This document shows, piece after piece, positions 56,953-64,000 of a DNA stretch of 64,000 nucleotides. The stretch covers positions 2,232,001 to 2,296,000 of the forward strand of contig NZ_CP032100.1 in the NCBI RefSeq assembly GCF_003544815.1, read 5' to 3'. The notes below the pieces were generated by a model. The model was not told where the DNA came from and did not search any database. It saw only the letters and a list, made by a program, of their open reading frames with translations. Each line of letters opens with the position of its first letter. The stretch's first letter is position 1. Source of the stretch: Arcobacter suis CECT 7833 (GTDB lineage: Bacteria > Campylobacterota > Campylobacteria > Campylobacterales > Arcobacteraceae). The translations under genes and the position numbers were made by a program.

Positions 56953-58062
56953 ATGAAACGGTCATTTATTCGAGAGATTCTTGAATCAATAGATGAAAAT
57001 ACAATCTCATTTGCAGGTGGACTTCCAAGTGAAAAATTATTCCCAAGAGATGACTTAAAAACAGCAACAATGAAAATATTTGATAATCCAAAAGTATTTC
57101 AATATGGAATTAGTAATGGAATACCTGAATTAAGAGAAAAAATTGCTTCAAGATATACAAAAGAGGGGTTCCCAACCAAAAAAGAGAATATTTTAATTAC
57201 AACAGGAAGCCAACAGGGAATGTATATTCTTGCAAAGTTTTATGAATCAAAAGATATTACAATAGAAGAACCATCTTATTTGGGAGCTATGAATATTTTT
57301 AGATTAAATCATCTTACAATGAAAGGAGTAGAACTACAAAAAGATGGAATAAATATTGAAAAATTCAAAGAGGGTTTTAAACAAACAAAATTATCATATT
57401 TAATTCCAGATTTTCAAAATCCAAGTGCTACAACTTATAGCGATGAAAAAAGAGAAGAAATAGCAAAAATAGTAAAAGAAGAAAATGGAATTTTAATAGA
57501 AGATTCTCCATATAGTGAACTATTTTTTGATAAAAAAAACATAAGTATTAGTTCAAAAATTCCTAGAAACTCATTTCATTTAGGGTCTTTTTCTAAAACA
57601 TTAGTTCCAAGTTTAAGAATTGGTTGGATTAGAGCGGATGAAGATTTAATAAAATCTTTGATGATTATAAAAGAAAGTATTGATTTACACTCATGTGGAA
57701 TTTCACAATATATTTTAAATGAGTATTTAGAAGATGAAGAAAAATACGAAAAACATCTTCAAGAAATTAGAGATGATTATAAACAAAAAGCAGACTTCTT
57801 TTGTGAACAATTGGACAAATATTTAGCAGAATTTAAATATGAAAAACCAAAAGGTGGAATGTTTTTATACGGTAGTTTTGAAGGAATTGACTCTTTTGCA
57901 TTAGTTCAAAAATGTATAGAACAAAAAGTTGTTTATGTTCCAGGAAATCAGTTTTATATAGATAAAGTTCCAAATGGAGAGATTAGATTTAACTACACTC
58001 ACTCAAGTTTTGAGCAGATAGAAAAAGGGATTAAACTAATCAAAAATTGTTTAGATAATTAA
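56953..58062 (+). CDS. PLP-dependent aminotransferase, class I/II (MocR/LysN-like, no HTH domain)
   Basis: 369 residues. The PLP lysine is K215 in GSFSKTLVPSLRIGW; DSPY at 184-187 and N156 in PDFQNPSA bind the cofactor. Resembles 2-aminoadipate/aromatic transaminases of the family that also supplies MocR C-terminal domains. Divergent from an AraC-family regulator, suggesting an inducible amino-acid function. Its stop overlaps the next minus-strand gene by 4 bases. Confidence 0.87.
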   Translation: MKRSFIREILESIDENTISFAGGLPSEKLFPRDDLKTATMKIFDNPKVFQYGISNGIPELREKIASRYTKEGFPTKKENILITTGSQQGMYILAKFYESKDITIEEPSYLGAMNIFRLNHLTMKGVELQKDGINIEKFKEGFKQTKLSYLIPDFQNPSATTYSDEKREEIAKIVKEENGILIEDSPYSELFFDKKNISISSKIPRNSFHLGSFSKTLVPSLRIGWIRADEDLIKSLMIIKESIDLHSCGISQYILNEYLEDEEKYEKHLQEIRDDYKQKADFFCEQLDKYLAEFKYEKPKGGMFLYGSFEGIDSFALVQKCIEQKVVYVPGNQFYIDKVPNGEIRFNYTHSSFEQIEKGIKLIKNCLDN

Positions 58063-58601
58063 AATTTATATTTTTGTTTTAAAAATTTATAAATAGCAAT
58101 TATTTTTGATTTCAAACCAGTTCTTGTTGAAAAAATCTTCTCTTTGAGAGACTTTTTCAACGTATATGTTTTCTCTTTTATCATAATATAAATTGAAGAA
58201 TTTTTGACTTTAGAAATCACCAAAATAATATAGTTATAAATAAAATCAAACCATTTAAATTCCAATAATTTAGATTTTGCAATATTAAAAAACCAAAATA
58301 TAAAAGCAGCAACTGGTATTTTAAGTACATAAATAAATACTGCACTAAATATATGCCCAGAAATAAATAAAATTCCAGCATAAATACCTATTAGTTCCAC
58401 TATCACAAAAATAGAAACAAAAAATATTAAAATAAAATAAGAATTTAAAGCTAGAATTTTTGGAACAAGTTTCTGAAATAGTTGTAAACTTGATATTAAA
58501 GTAATTATTGGTTTAGCAAATTTTTCCCATATTAACTCTTCAAATATAATATAAATAAATACTAAAACAATTAAAAATATATTTAGTATTCTTTTATACA
58601 T
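58059..58601 (-). CDS. Hypothetical membrane protein
   Basis: 180 residues, three or four hydrophobic segments (about 5-22, 50-75, 78-103) then a Lys-rich C-terminal tail. No function recognised. It lies 6 bases after a DedA-family gene and is likely co-transcribed with it. Confidence 0.6.
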   Translation of the reverse strand: MYKRILNIFLIVLVFIYIIFEELIWEKFAKPIITLISSLQLFQKLVPKILALNSYFILIFFVSIFVIVELIGIYAGILFISGHIFSAVFIYVLKIPVAAFIFWFFNIAKSKLLEFKWFDFIYNYIILVISKVKNSSIYIMIKEKTYTLKKSLKEKIFSTRTGLKSKIIAIYKFLKQKYKF

Positions 58602-58607
58602 ATTATT

Positions 58608-59213
58608 TTACGAAACTTTTGTTTTTTGTAGTTTTTTGTAGTACCAAAAAGCTAAAAAAGCAAGAGCTATTAAAATAGCAACTATGATATATCGTAAATA
58701 TTCTTTTATCAATCCCTCATTATCACCTAAATAATAACCCAAAATAGCAAGAATTGCCACCCAAATTCCAGCACCTAAACTTGTATATAAACTAAATACA
58801 AATAGATTCATTTTTGCAAGTCCTGCTGGTAATGAAATATATTGTCTCACAACAGGAATTAATCTTCCTGAAAAAGTAGAAATATGTCCATGATTTTTGA
58901 AAAAAACTTCCATTCTAACAATAGTTTCTTCTGTTATAAAAAAATATTTTCCATATTTAATTAAAAATTTTCTTCCAAACTTAATAGCTAAATAGTAGTT
59001 AAATAATGAACCAGCTAATGAACCTAATATTCCAAAAAGAATTACTAAATACATATTCATTTCACCTTTATAGGCTAAATATCCAGCTGGAATCATTACT
59101 ACTTCAGAAGGAAATGGGAAAAATGAACTTTCCAAAAACATCATTATAAAAATACCGGTATAACCTAAACTTCCAACAGTTTCTACAATAAAATTAATTA
59201 TACTTGTAAGCAA
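58608..59213 (-). CDS. DedA-family membrane protein
   Basis: 201 residues with four or five spans. The family segments are [19 protein letters not shown] near residue 27 and [16 protein letters not shown] near 113. DedA/SNARE-associated proteins include undecaprenyl phosphate and phosphatidylethanolamine flippases; which activity applies is not shown here. Confidence 0.9.
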   Translation of the reverse strand: MLTSIINFIVETVGSLGYTGIFIMMFLESSFFPFPSEVVMIPAGYLAYKGEMNMYLVILFGILGSLAGSLFNYYLAIKFGRKFLIKYGKYFFITEETIVRMEVFFKNHGHISTFSGRLIPVVRQYISLPAGLAKMNLFVFSLYTSLGAGIWVAILAILGYYLGDNEGLIKEYLRYIIVAILIALAFLAFWYYKKLQKTKVS

Positions 59214-59222
59214 GTTTTTCCT

Positions 59223-59741
59223 TTATATTAATTTTTTCCATTTAGAAATTGAGTTATTAATTAGTTCAAAGATTTTTTCATTTGTTGGTTCAACCTCATC
59301 AAAATAATCAGAAACAATTTTTAATACATAAAAATCTTTTATATTTTCTTTGCATATTTGAGAAAAAAATCGTGCTTGTTTATCTACAAGTAAAGTTTCT
59401 AAATTTTCGTCAGTTTCAAGGGGTTGTTCAATAGTAGTAATATTAGCAAAATTTAATCCGCCAATAAATCTATTAGTACAAAAAAGTGTTCCTAAAGCAA
59501 TGCTTCCATCACTACATGATGCAATACTTAAATCAAATGCTTTGGAAATTGAATAGTTTTTAAAAATATAATCCAACGACTTAACTATTAAATCTTTACT
59601 TACTCCAGAAATAATAAGTAAGATGTCATCGTTAGAATATATCTTGTTTTCGATAGAGTTTTCTAATTCTTTCAAATTAAAAAAATCAATAATCGGATTT
59701 GCTTCGATTATTGAGGTTGTGTGAATTAAGATTTTAGACAT
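59223..59741 (-). CDS. Phosphorylase-superfamily-like protein (MTA/SAH nucleosidase-related)
   Basis: I chose ATG 59741 (MSKILIHT), 172 residues; a TTG at 59753 would add four. The C-terminal segment VDKQARFFSQICKENIKDFY followed by LKIVSDYFDE follows the nucleoside phosphorylase pattern, but the usual Met-Glu before the Ala-x-Phe is Lys-Gln, so activity on standard substrates is doubtful. It lies between dedA and rplS. A degenerate or divergent nucleosidase is the best description. Confidence 0.5.
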   Translation of the reverse strand: MSKILIHTTSIIEANPIIDFFNLKELENSIENKIYSNDDILLIISGVSKDLIVKSLDYIFKNYSISKAFDLSIASCSDGSIALGTLFCTNRFIGGLNFANITTIEQPLETDENLETLLVDKQARFFSQICKENIKDFYVLKIVSDYFDEVEPTNEKIFELINNSISKWKKLI

Positions 59742-59776
59742 AAAATCAAACAAAAAGGCTTAAGCCTTATTGTTTA

Positions 59777-60133
59777 CTATCTTTTTAATTCTTTAATTCT
59801 TGCAGCTTTACCTTTTAATCCTCTTAAGAAGTGAAGTTTAGCACGTCTAACTCTTCCTCTTCTTAATACATCAATTGATTTTAATGAATCAGAATATAAT
59901 GGGAAAATTCTTTCAACACCAATTGAGTTTGCACCAATTTTTCTAACTGTAAAAGTTGAATCTACACCGTTACCACTTCTAGCAATAACAATTCCTTCAA
60001 AAAGCTGAATTCTAACTTTTTCACCCTCTTTAATTTCAACACCAAGTTTTACAGTATCTCCTGCTCTGAATTGAGGGATAACTTTTGACGCAATTTGAGC
60101 TGCTTCAAAACTAGCAATATATCTATTTTTCAT
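59777..60133 (-). CDS. rplS: 50S ribosomal protein L19
   Basis: 118 residues at the 30S-50S interface. Family segments [16 protein letters not shown] and the basic [14 protein letters not shown] are present. It overlaps trmD by 4 bases, the usual trmD-rplS order. Confidence 0.96.
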   Translation of the reverse strand: MKNRYIASFEAAQIASKVIPQFRAGDTVKLGVEIKEGEKVRIQLFEGIVIARSGNGVDSTFTVRKIGANSIGVERIFPLYSDSLKSIDVLRRGRVRRAKLHFLRGLKGKAARIKELKR

Positions 60134-60807
60134 CGTTTTTCCTTATTAGGTCTATAATATTTTGTCTTACATTTGGACATCTGGATTTTTAAGTCGGAAA
60201 TTTTACTATGGTTTCCCTTTAAGAATTCTTTAACAACACTTAAATTTTGGAAAATTTCAGGTTTTGTGAAAGATGGTGCTTCTAAAAGGTTGTTTTCATA
60301 ACTCTCAACATCCAAAGAATCAGCATTTCCAAGTACATTTTCAACATTTCTTGAAATTGCATCAGCCATTACAAGAGATGGTAATTCTCCACCTGTTAAT
60401 ACAAATTCTCCTATAGAAAATACTTCATTTGCATATTTTTCTATAACTCTTTCATCAATTCCCTCATATCTACCACTTACAAATACTATATTTTTTTTCT
60501 TTGCTAGTCGCTTTGCATCATTTTGTCTAAATGGTTTTGCAGAAGCTAATGGAAAAATAATATAGGCTTCTTCATTTTTACTTTTTATTTCATTTAAGCA
60601 ATCAAATAATGGCTGACAAGTTAAAAGCATTCCTGCTCCACCACCAACCATTTGGTCATCAACCTTTTTATGTTTATTAGTTGTAAAATCTCTTGGATTA
60701 TAAAACTCATAAGATATAAAGTTCGACTCAATTGCTCTTTTTAAAATAGAATCATGAAAATATGGTTCAATTAAATTCGGGAAAAGTGTTACAAATGTAA
60801 ATTTCAA
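60130..60807 (-). CDS. trmD: tRNA (guanine-N1)-methyltransferase
   Basis: 225 residues. SPOUT-class enzyme that makes m1G37 using SAM. The trefoil-knot SAM site is seen as [17 protein letters not shown] and [16 protein letters not shown]. Upstream of rplS as in most bacteria; rimM is not in the window. Confidence 0.96.
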   Translation of the reverse strand: MKFTFVTLFPNLIEPYFHDSILKRAIESNFISYEFYNPRDFTTNKHKKVDDQMVGGGAGMLLTCQPLFDCLNEIKSKNEEAYIIFPLASAKPFRQNDAKRLAKKKNIVFVSGRYEGIDERVIEKYANEVFSIGEFVLTGGELPSLVMADAISRNVENVLGNADSLDVESYENNLLEAPSFTKPEIFQNLSVVKEFLKGNHSKISDLKIQMSKCKTKYYRPNKEKR

Positions 60808-60912
60808 AATAAAATCTACCCTTTTTTTGTTGGAATCATACCATATTTAATTTTATTTGTAATTAAGCATTTATTATTTACACTTCGAACCTATTTATAA
60901 TAAAGGTTTTAG

Positions 60913-61257
60913 TTGAAATTACTTAATGGTTTTGGAAAAAAATATTTTACACTTTGTTCAATCCAAGCGTATGCTGTTGCTCCAAAATTACATAGTGTAA
61001 TTACATCTTATAAAAGTCACTTAAGTACAAAATTATCATTATCTTGCGAAAATGATGAAGAGGAAGAATCCCCTCCACTACTTCAAGAGAGTTTATTATC
61101 TTGTTTTATACAAAACAAAAAACCTTGCCATTGCGACTGTGTTTTTAAAAGAAGAACTGCCTTAGCTGTTGCTCTTTTTAAATTTATTCCTAGATGTCCT
61201 TATTATGACACATTCTTCGCATTTAGAAGAACTGGCGTTCATCCACCTATTTTCTAA
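60913..61257 (+). CDS. Orphan ORF, 114 residues, Cys-rich
   Basis: TTG start at 60913 with AAAGG six bases upstream. No family recognised. It is open for 114 codons in AT-rich sequence, has acidic (ENDEEEE), Cys-rich (PCHCDC) and basic stretches, and ends RTGVHPPIF. It occupies the whole gap between trmD and metE. No riboswitch was recognised there. It could be a real small protein or a chance frame; I am unsure. Confidence 0.4.
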   Translation: MKLLNGFGKKYFTLCSIQAYAVAPKLHSVITSYKSHLSTKLSLSCENDEEEESPPLLQESLLSCFIQNKKPCHCDCVFKRRTALAVALFKFIPRCPYYDTFFAFRRTGVHPPIF

Positions 61258-61310
61258 TTAATCACTTATAACAAAAAATCAAAAACAAAAATATATCAAT
61301 AGGATTAATT

Positions 61311-63584
61311 ATGCAAAAAAATTACGTAATAGGATTTCCCCGAATTGGAGAAAAAAGAGAACTTAAAAAAGTTTTAGAAAAATACTGGGCAAAACAGAGT
61401 GATTTTGGTGATGTTGAATATGTGGCAAGTCAGCTAAAAAAAAGACATTGGAACTATCAAAAAGAAGCAAAGATAGAATTTATCTCTTCTAATGATTTTT
61501 CATATTATGACAATATGTTAGATACTTCTATTTTATTAGGTGCAATTCCAAAAAGATTTGAAAATCTAAAAGATGAAGAGTTATATTTTGCAATGGCTAG
61601 AGGAAATGAAAATAGTGTTGCTATGGAGATGACAAAATGGTTTAATACGAACTACCATTATATTGTTCCTGAAATTTCAAAAGAGACTACTTTTAAACTA
61701 AATAGTAAAAAAGTAATTGAAGAATATAAAGAAGCTTTAGAATTAGGAATCAAAACAAAAATCAATCTAATTGGAGCAATTACATATTTAGGTTTATCAA
61801 AAAGTGTTGATAACAATGATGTTTTTTTACATATAAACAAAGTAGTTGAAGTTTATAAAGAGTTATTATTGGAAATTTCAAAATTAGACGAGGAAGTTGT
61901 AGTTCAATTTGATGAACCATTATTTGTAAAAGATTTAGATTCAAAAGTTTTATCTTTAATCAAACCTGTTTATGATGCACTTGCAAGTGTTTCAACAAAT
62001 ATAAAAGTAGTTGTAACAACATATTTTGAACACTCAAATGATGCTACAAAAATATTGGTTAATACTCCTATTTGGGCTTTAGGATTAGATTTTATACATG
62101 GAGTTAAAAACTTTGAAGCTTTAGAGCTTATCAAAAACTCAAATAAAATTTTAATTGCTGGAGTTATTGATGGAAGAAATATTTGGAAAAGTAATTTTCA
62201 AGATAAAATTCAACTTTTAAATAAAATATCAAAAGTTGTAGATAAAGAAAATGTTATTGTTGGTACTTCTTGCTCACTTTTACATGTTCCTTTTACTTTA
62301 AGTTATGAAGAGAAGTTAGACAAAGAGATAAAATCATGGTTAGCATTTGCAAATGAAAAATTAAAAGAGTTATCACTTGTATCTAAACAATTTTTTGATT
62401 TTAAACTAAATTTAGATGAAGTTTCAAGCATTAGAAAAAATGCTGAAGAAAATAGCCAAAGAAAAATATCTTCTAAAATCCACAATATTAAAATTCAAGA
62501 AGAGATAAAAAGTTTAAAACTATTTGAAAGAGTTGATAAATTTCAAGATAGAATCAAAGTTCAAAGGGAATTTTTTAAATATGATTTTTTGACAACTACA
62601 ACTATTGGTTCATTTCCTCAAACACCCCAAATTAGAGAAAATAGAAAAAACTTTAAAGCAAATCTTATTTCAGAAGAAGTTTATGAAAGTGAAATCAAAA
62701 AATATATTGATGATTGTGTAGCTTTTCAAGAAGAGATTGGACTTGATGTTTTAGTGCATGGAGAACCTGAAAGAAATGATATGGTTGAATATTTTGGTGA
62801 AATGTTAGATGGATTTGCCTTTACACAAAATGCTTGGGTTCAATCGTATGGAAGCAGATGCGTAAAACCACCATTGATTTATGGAGATGTAAACAGAGCT
62901 AATCCAATGACTGTCGAGTGGATAAAATATGCTCAAAGTAAAACTTCAAAAGTTATGAAAGGAATGTTAACTGGACCTGTAACTATTCTTAATTGGTCAT
63001 TTGTAAGAGATGATTTACCAAGAAGTGCAGTGACACGTCAAATTGCTTATGCTATTTGTAAAGAAGTAGATGATTTACAGAATGCTGGAATTAAAATGAT
63101 TCAAGTGGATGAAGCAGCCTTTAAAGAAGGTTATCCTTTAAGAGTTGAAAATATAAAAGAGTATGAAAATTGGGCTGTTGACAATTTCAAATTAAGTGTT
63201 AGCAGTGCAAAAGTTGATACACAAATTCATACTCACATGTGTTATAGTGAGTTTAATGACATTATAAAAACAATTGAAGCAATGGATGCAGATGTTATTT
63301 CAATAGAAACAGCACGAAGTGGAAATAGACTTCTTAGAATTTTTAAAGAAGTAGCTTATAAACAAGAAATTGGTCCTGGAATTTATGATATTCACAGTCC
63401 AAGAGTTCCAAGTGTTGAAGAAATGGTTGAACAAATAAAATCACTACTTGAAGTTTTACCAAAAGAGCAATTATGGATAAATCCAGATTGTGGATTAAAA
63501 ACAAGAAAATGGCCAGAAGTAAAACAAAGTTTAGAAAATATGGTAAAAGCTGTAAATATCATAAAAAAAGGAGAAATTAAATAG
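61311..63584 (+). CDS. metE: Cobalamin-independent methionine synthase
   Basis: 757 residues. Transfers methyl from 5-methyltetrahydropteroyl-triglutamate to homocysteine. Two-barrel fold; the zinc/homocysteine site is visible as H642 and C644 in HTHMCYSEF, C727 in NPDCGL, and the acidic QVDEAAFKEG. The N-terminal barrel keeps GFPRIGEKRELK. All key residues are intact. A double hairpin terminator follows. Confidence 0.97.
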   Translation: MQKNYVIGFPRIGEKRELKKVLEKYWAKQSDFGDVEYVASQLKKRHWNYQKEAKIEFISSNDFSYYDNMLDTSILLGAIPKRFENLKDEELYFAMARGNENSVAMEMTKWFNTNYHYIVPEISKETTFKLNSKKVIEEYKEALELGIKTKINLIGAITYLGLSKSVDNNDVFLHINKVVEVYKELLLEISKLDEEVVVQFDEPLFVKDLDSKVLSLIKPVYDALASVSTNIKVVVTTYFEHSNDATKILVNTPIWALGLDFIHGVKNFEALELIKNSNKILIAGVIDGRNIWKSNFQDKIQLLNKISKVVDKENVIVGTSCSLLHVPFTLSYEEKLDKEIKSWLAFANEKLKELSLVSKQFFDFKLNLDEVSSIRKNAEENSQRKISSKIHNIKIQEEIKSLKLFERVDKFQDRIKVQREFFKYDFLTTTTIGSFPQTPQIRENRKNFKANLISEEVYESEIKKYIDDCVAFQEEIGLDVLVHGEPERNDMVEYFGEMLDGFAFTQNAWVQSYGSRCVKPPLIYGDVNRANPMTVEWIKYAQSKTSKVMKGMLTGPVTILNWSFVRDDLPRSAVTRQIAYAICKEVDDLQNAGIKMIQVDEAAFKEGYPLRVENIKEYENWAVDNFKLSVSSAKVDTQIHTHMCYSEFNDIIKTIEAMDADVISIETARSGNRLLRIFKEVAYKQEIGPGIYDIHSPRVPSVEEMVEQIKSLLEVLPKEQLWINPDCGLKTRKWPEVKQSLENMVKAVNIIKKGEIK

Positions 63585-63633
63585 AGCTTTTGCTCTATTT
63601 AAAAAAAGTTTTAATAAGCCTAAAACTTTTTTT
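63579..63633 (+). terminator. Terminator after metE
   Basis: Two consecutive hairpins: 63579-63587 with 63592-63600 (9 bp, TTTT loop), then 63601-63613 with 63621-63633 (13 bp), whose right arm is a T run. The second is nearly symmetric, so it could act in both directions. Confidence 0.75.
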
Positions 63634-63667
63634 AGATAACATCACAAAAAAAATGAGAAAAGAAATC

Positions 63668-64000
63668 ATGATAACACTTAACAATATTAAAGAAGCAAGA
63701 AAAAATCTTGAAAATATAGCGGTAAATACTCCACTAGCAAAAGCACCAATTTTAAGCAAAGAGTTAAACGCTGAAATTTTCTTAAAAAAAGAGAATTTAC
63801 AATTAACAGGAAGTTTTAAATTAAGAGGCGCTTTTAATAAAGTTGCAACATTATCAAAAAAACAAAAAGATAATGGTGTAGTAGCAGCAAGTGCAGGAAA
63901 CCATGCTCAAGGTTTAGCCTTTGCAGCGCAATATTTTAATTGTGAAGCAACAATTTTTATGCCAGAAGCAACTCCTCTTACAAAAGTATCAGGTGTTAGA
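63668..64000 (+). CDS. ilvA: Threonine ammonia-lyase (partial, continues past window)
   Basis: The first 111 residues of a PLP fold type II enzyme that deaminates threonine to 2-oxobutyrate for isoleucine synthesis. The PLP lysine lies in GSFKLRGA, and ASAGNHAQG is the phosphate-binding loop region. Start taken as ATG 63668; an in-frame ATG at 63653 is possible. The C-terminal regulatory domain, which would separate biosynthetic from catabolic types, is outside the window. Confidence 0.9.
   Translation, partial: MITLNNIKEARKNLENIAVNTPLAKAPILSKELNAEIFLKKENLQLTGSFKLRGAFNKVATLSKKQKDNGVVAASAGNHAQGLAFAAQYFNCEATIFMPEATPLTKVSGVR

Noticed and set aside
60808-61310. Possible SAM or cobalamin riboswitch before metE
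   Set aside because: No recognisable conserved core or paired helices of those classes were seen.

Overview
The window is a low-GC, gene-dense stretch of a chromosome from a Campylobacterota (epsilonproteobacterial) organism, most probably of the Arcobacter group. This rests on protein character and gene order: mraY-murD divergent from gpmI, futalosine-pathway mqnA, separate but overlapping rpoB and rpoC, a glutamine synthetase without the adenylylation tyrosine, and AT-rich codon use. The species cannot be named from sequence reading alone.

Layout. 1-12750 is a minus-strand transcription/translation block: tRNA-Phe, -Thr, -Tyr, -Gly, tuf, rpmG, tRNA-Trp, secE, nusG, rplK, rplA, rplJ, rplL, rpoB, rpoC (rpoC runs off the left edge). 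Several strong RNA hairpins lie between these genes. 12751-28550 is mostly cell-envelope synthesis: murD, mraY, a class A PBP, uppP, murG, an ftsW-type SEDS gene and an ftsI-type PBP. Interleaved are gpmI, an orphan ABC ATPase, glnA, a PHP phosphatase, moaD/moaE, mqnA and a cyclophilin. 28560-29664 is the wreck of a SIR2/STAND-type NTPase gene of the kind used in phage defence. 29765-35485 is a complete minus-strand rRNA operon (16S, tRNA-Ile, tRNA-Ala, 23S, 5S) with a near-ideal sigma70 promoter, nested processing stems and a terminator.

35577-45545 holds a pseudopilin-like protein, a membrane GT-C-like protein, a glutamine amidotransferase, a Fur-box-preceded ferric iron ABC transporter (fbpABC type), a periplasmic-sensor diguanylate cyclase and a nitrite/sulfite reductase. 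45911-51988 is a plus-strand run: M42 peptidase, two small proteins, two unrelated Fe(II)/2-oxoglutarate-type oxygenases, tex and an FRG-domain protein. 52143-58601 holds a membrane protein, a PAS-GGDEF-EAL protein, RidA, a Nudix protein, and an AraC-family regulator divergent from a PLP aminotransferase, with a perfect 15-bp direct repeat between them. 58608-64000 holds DedA, a phosphorylase-like protein, rplS-trmD, an orphan ORF, metE and the start of ilvA.

Most of the window is housekeeping. I did not find a convincing complete novel system. The best leads are the 15-bp AraC-side repeat, the decayed SIR2-STAND gene beside the rRNA operon, the NMT1-like/SBP/GGDEF sensor, and the RNA structures in the ribosomal-protein and rRNA operons.
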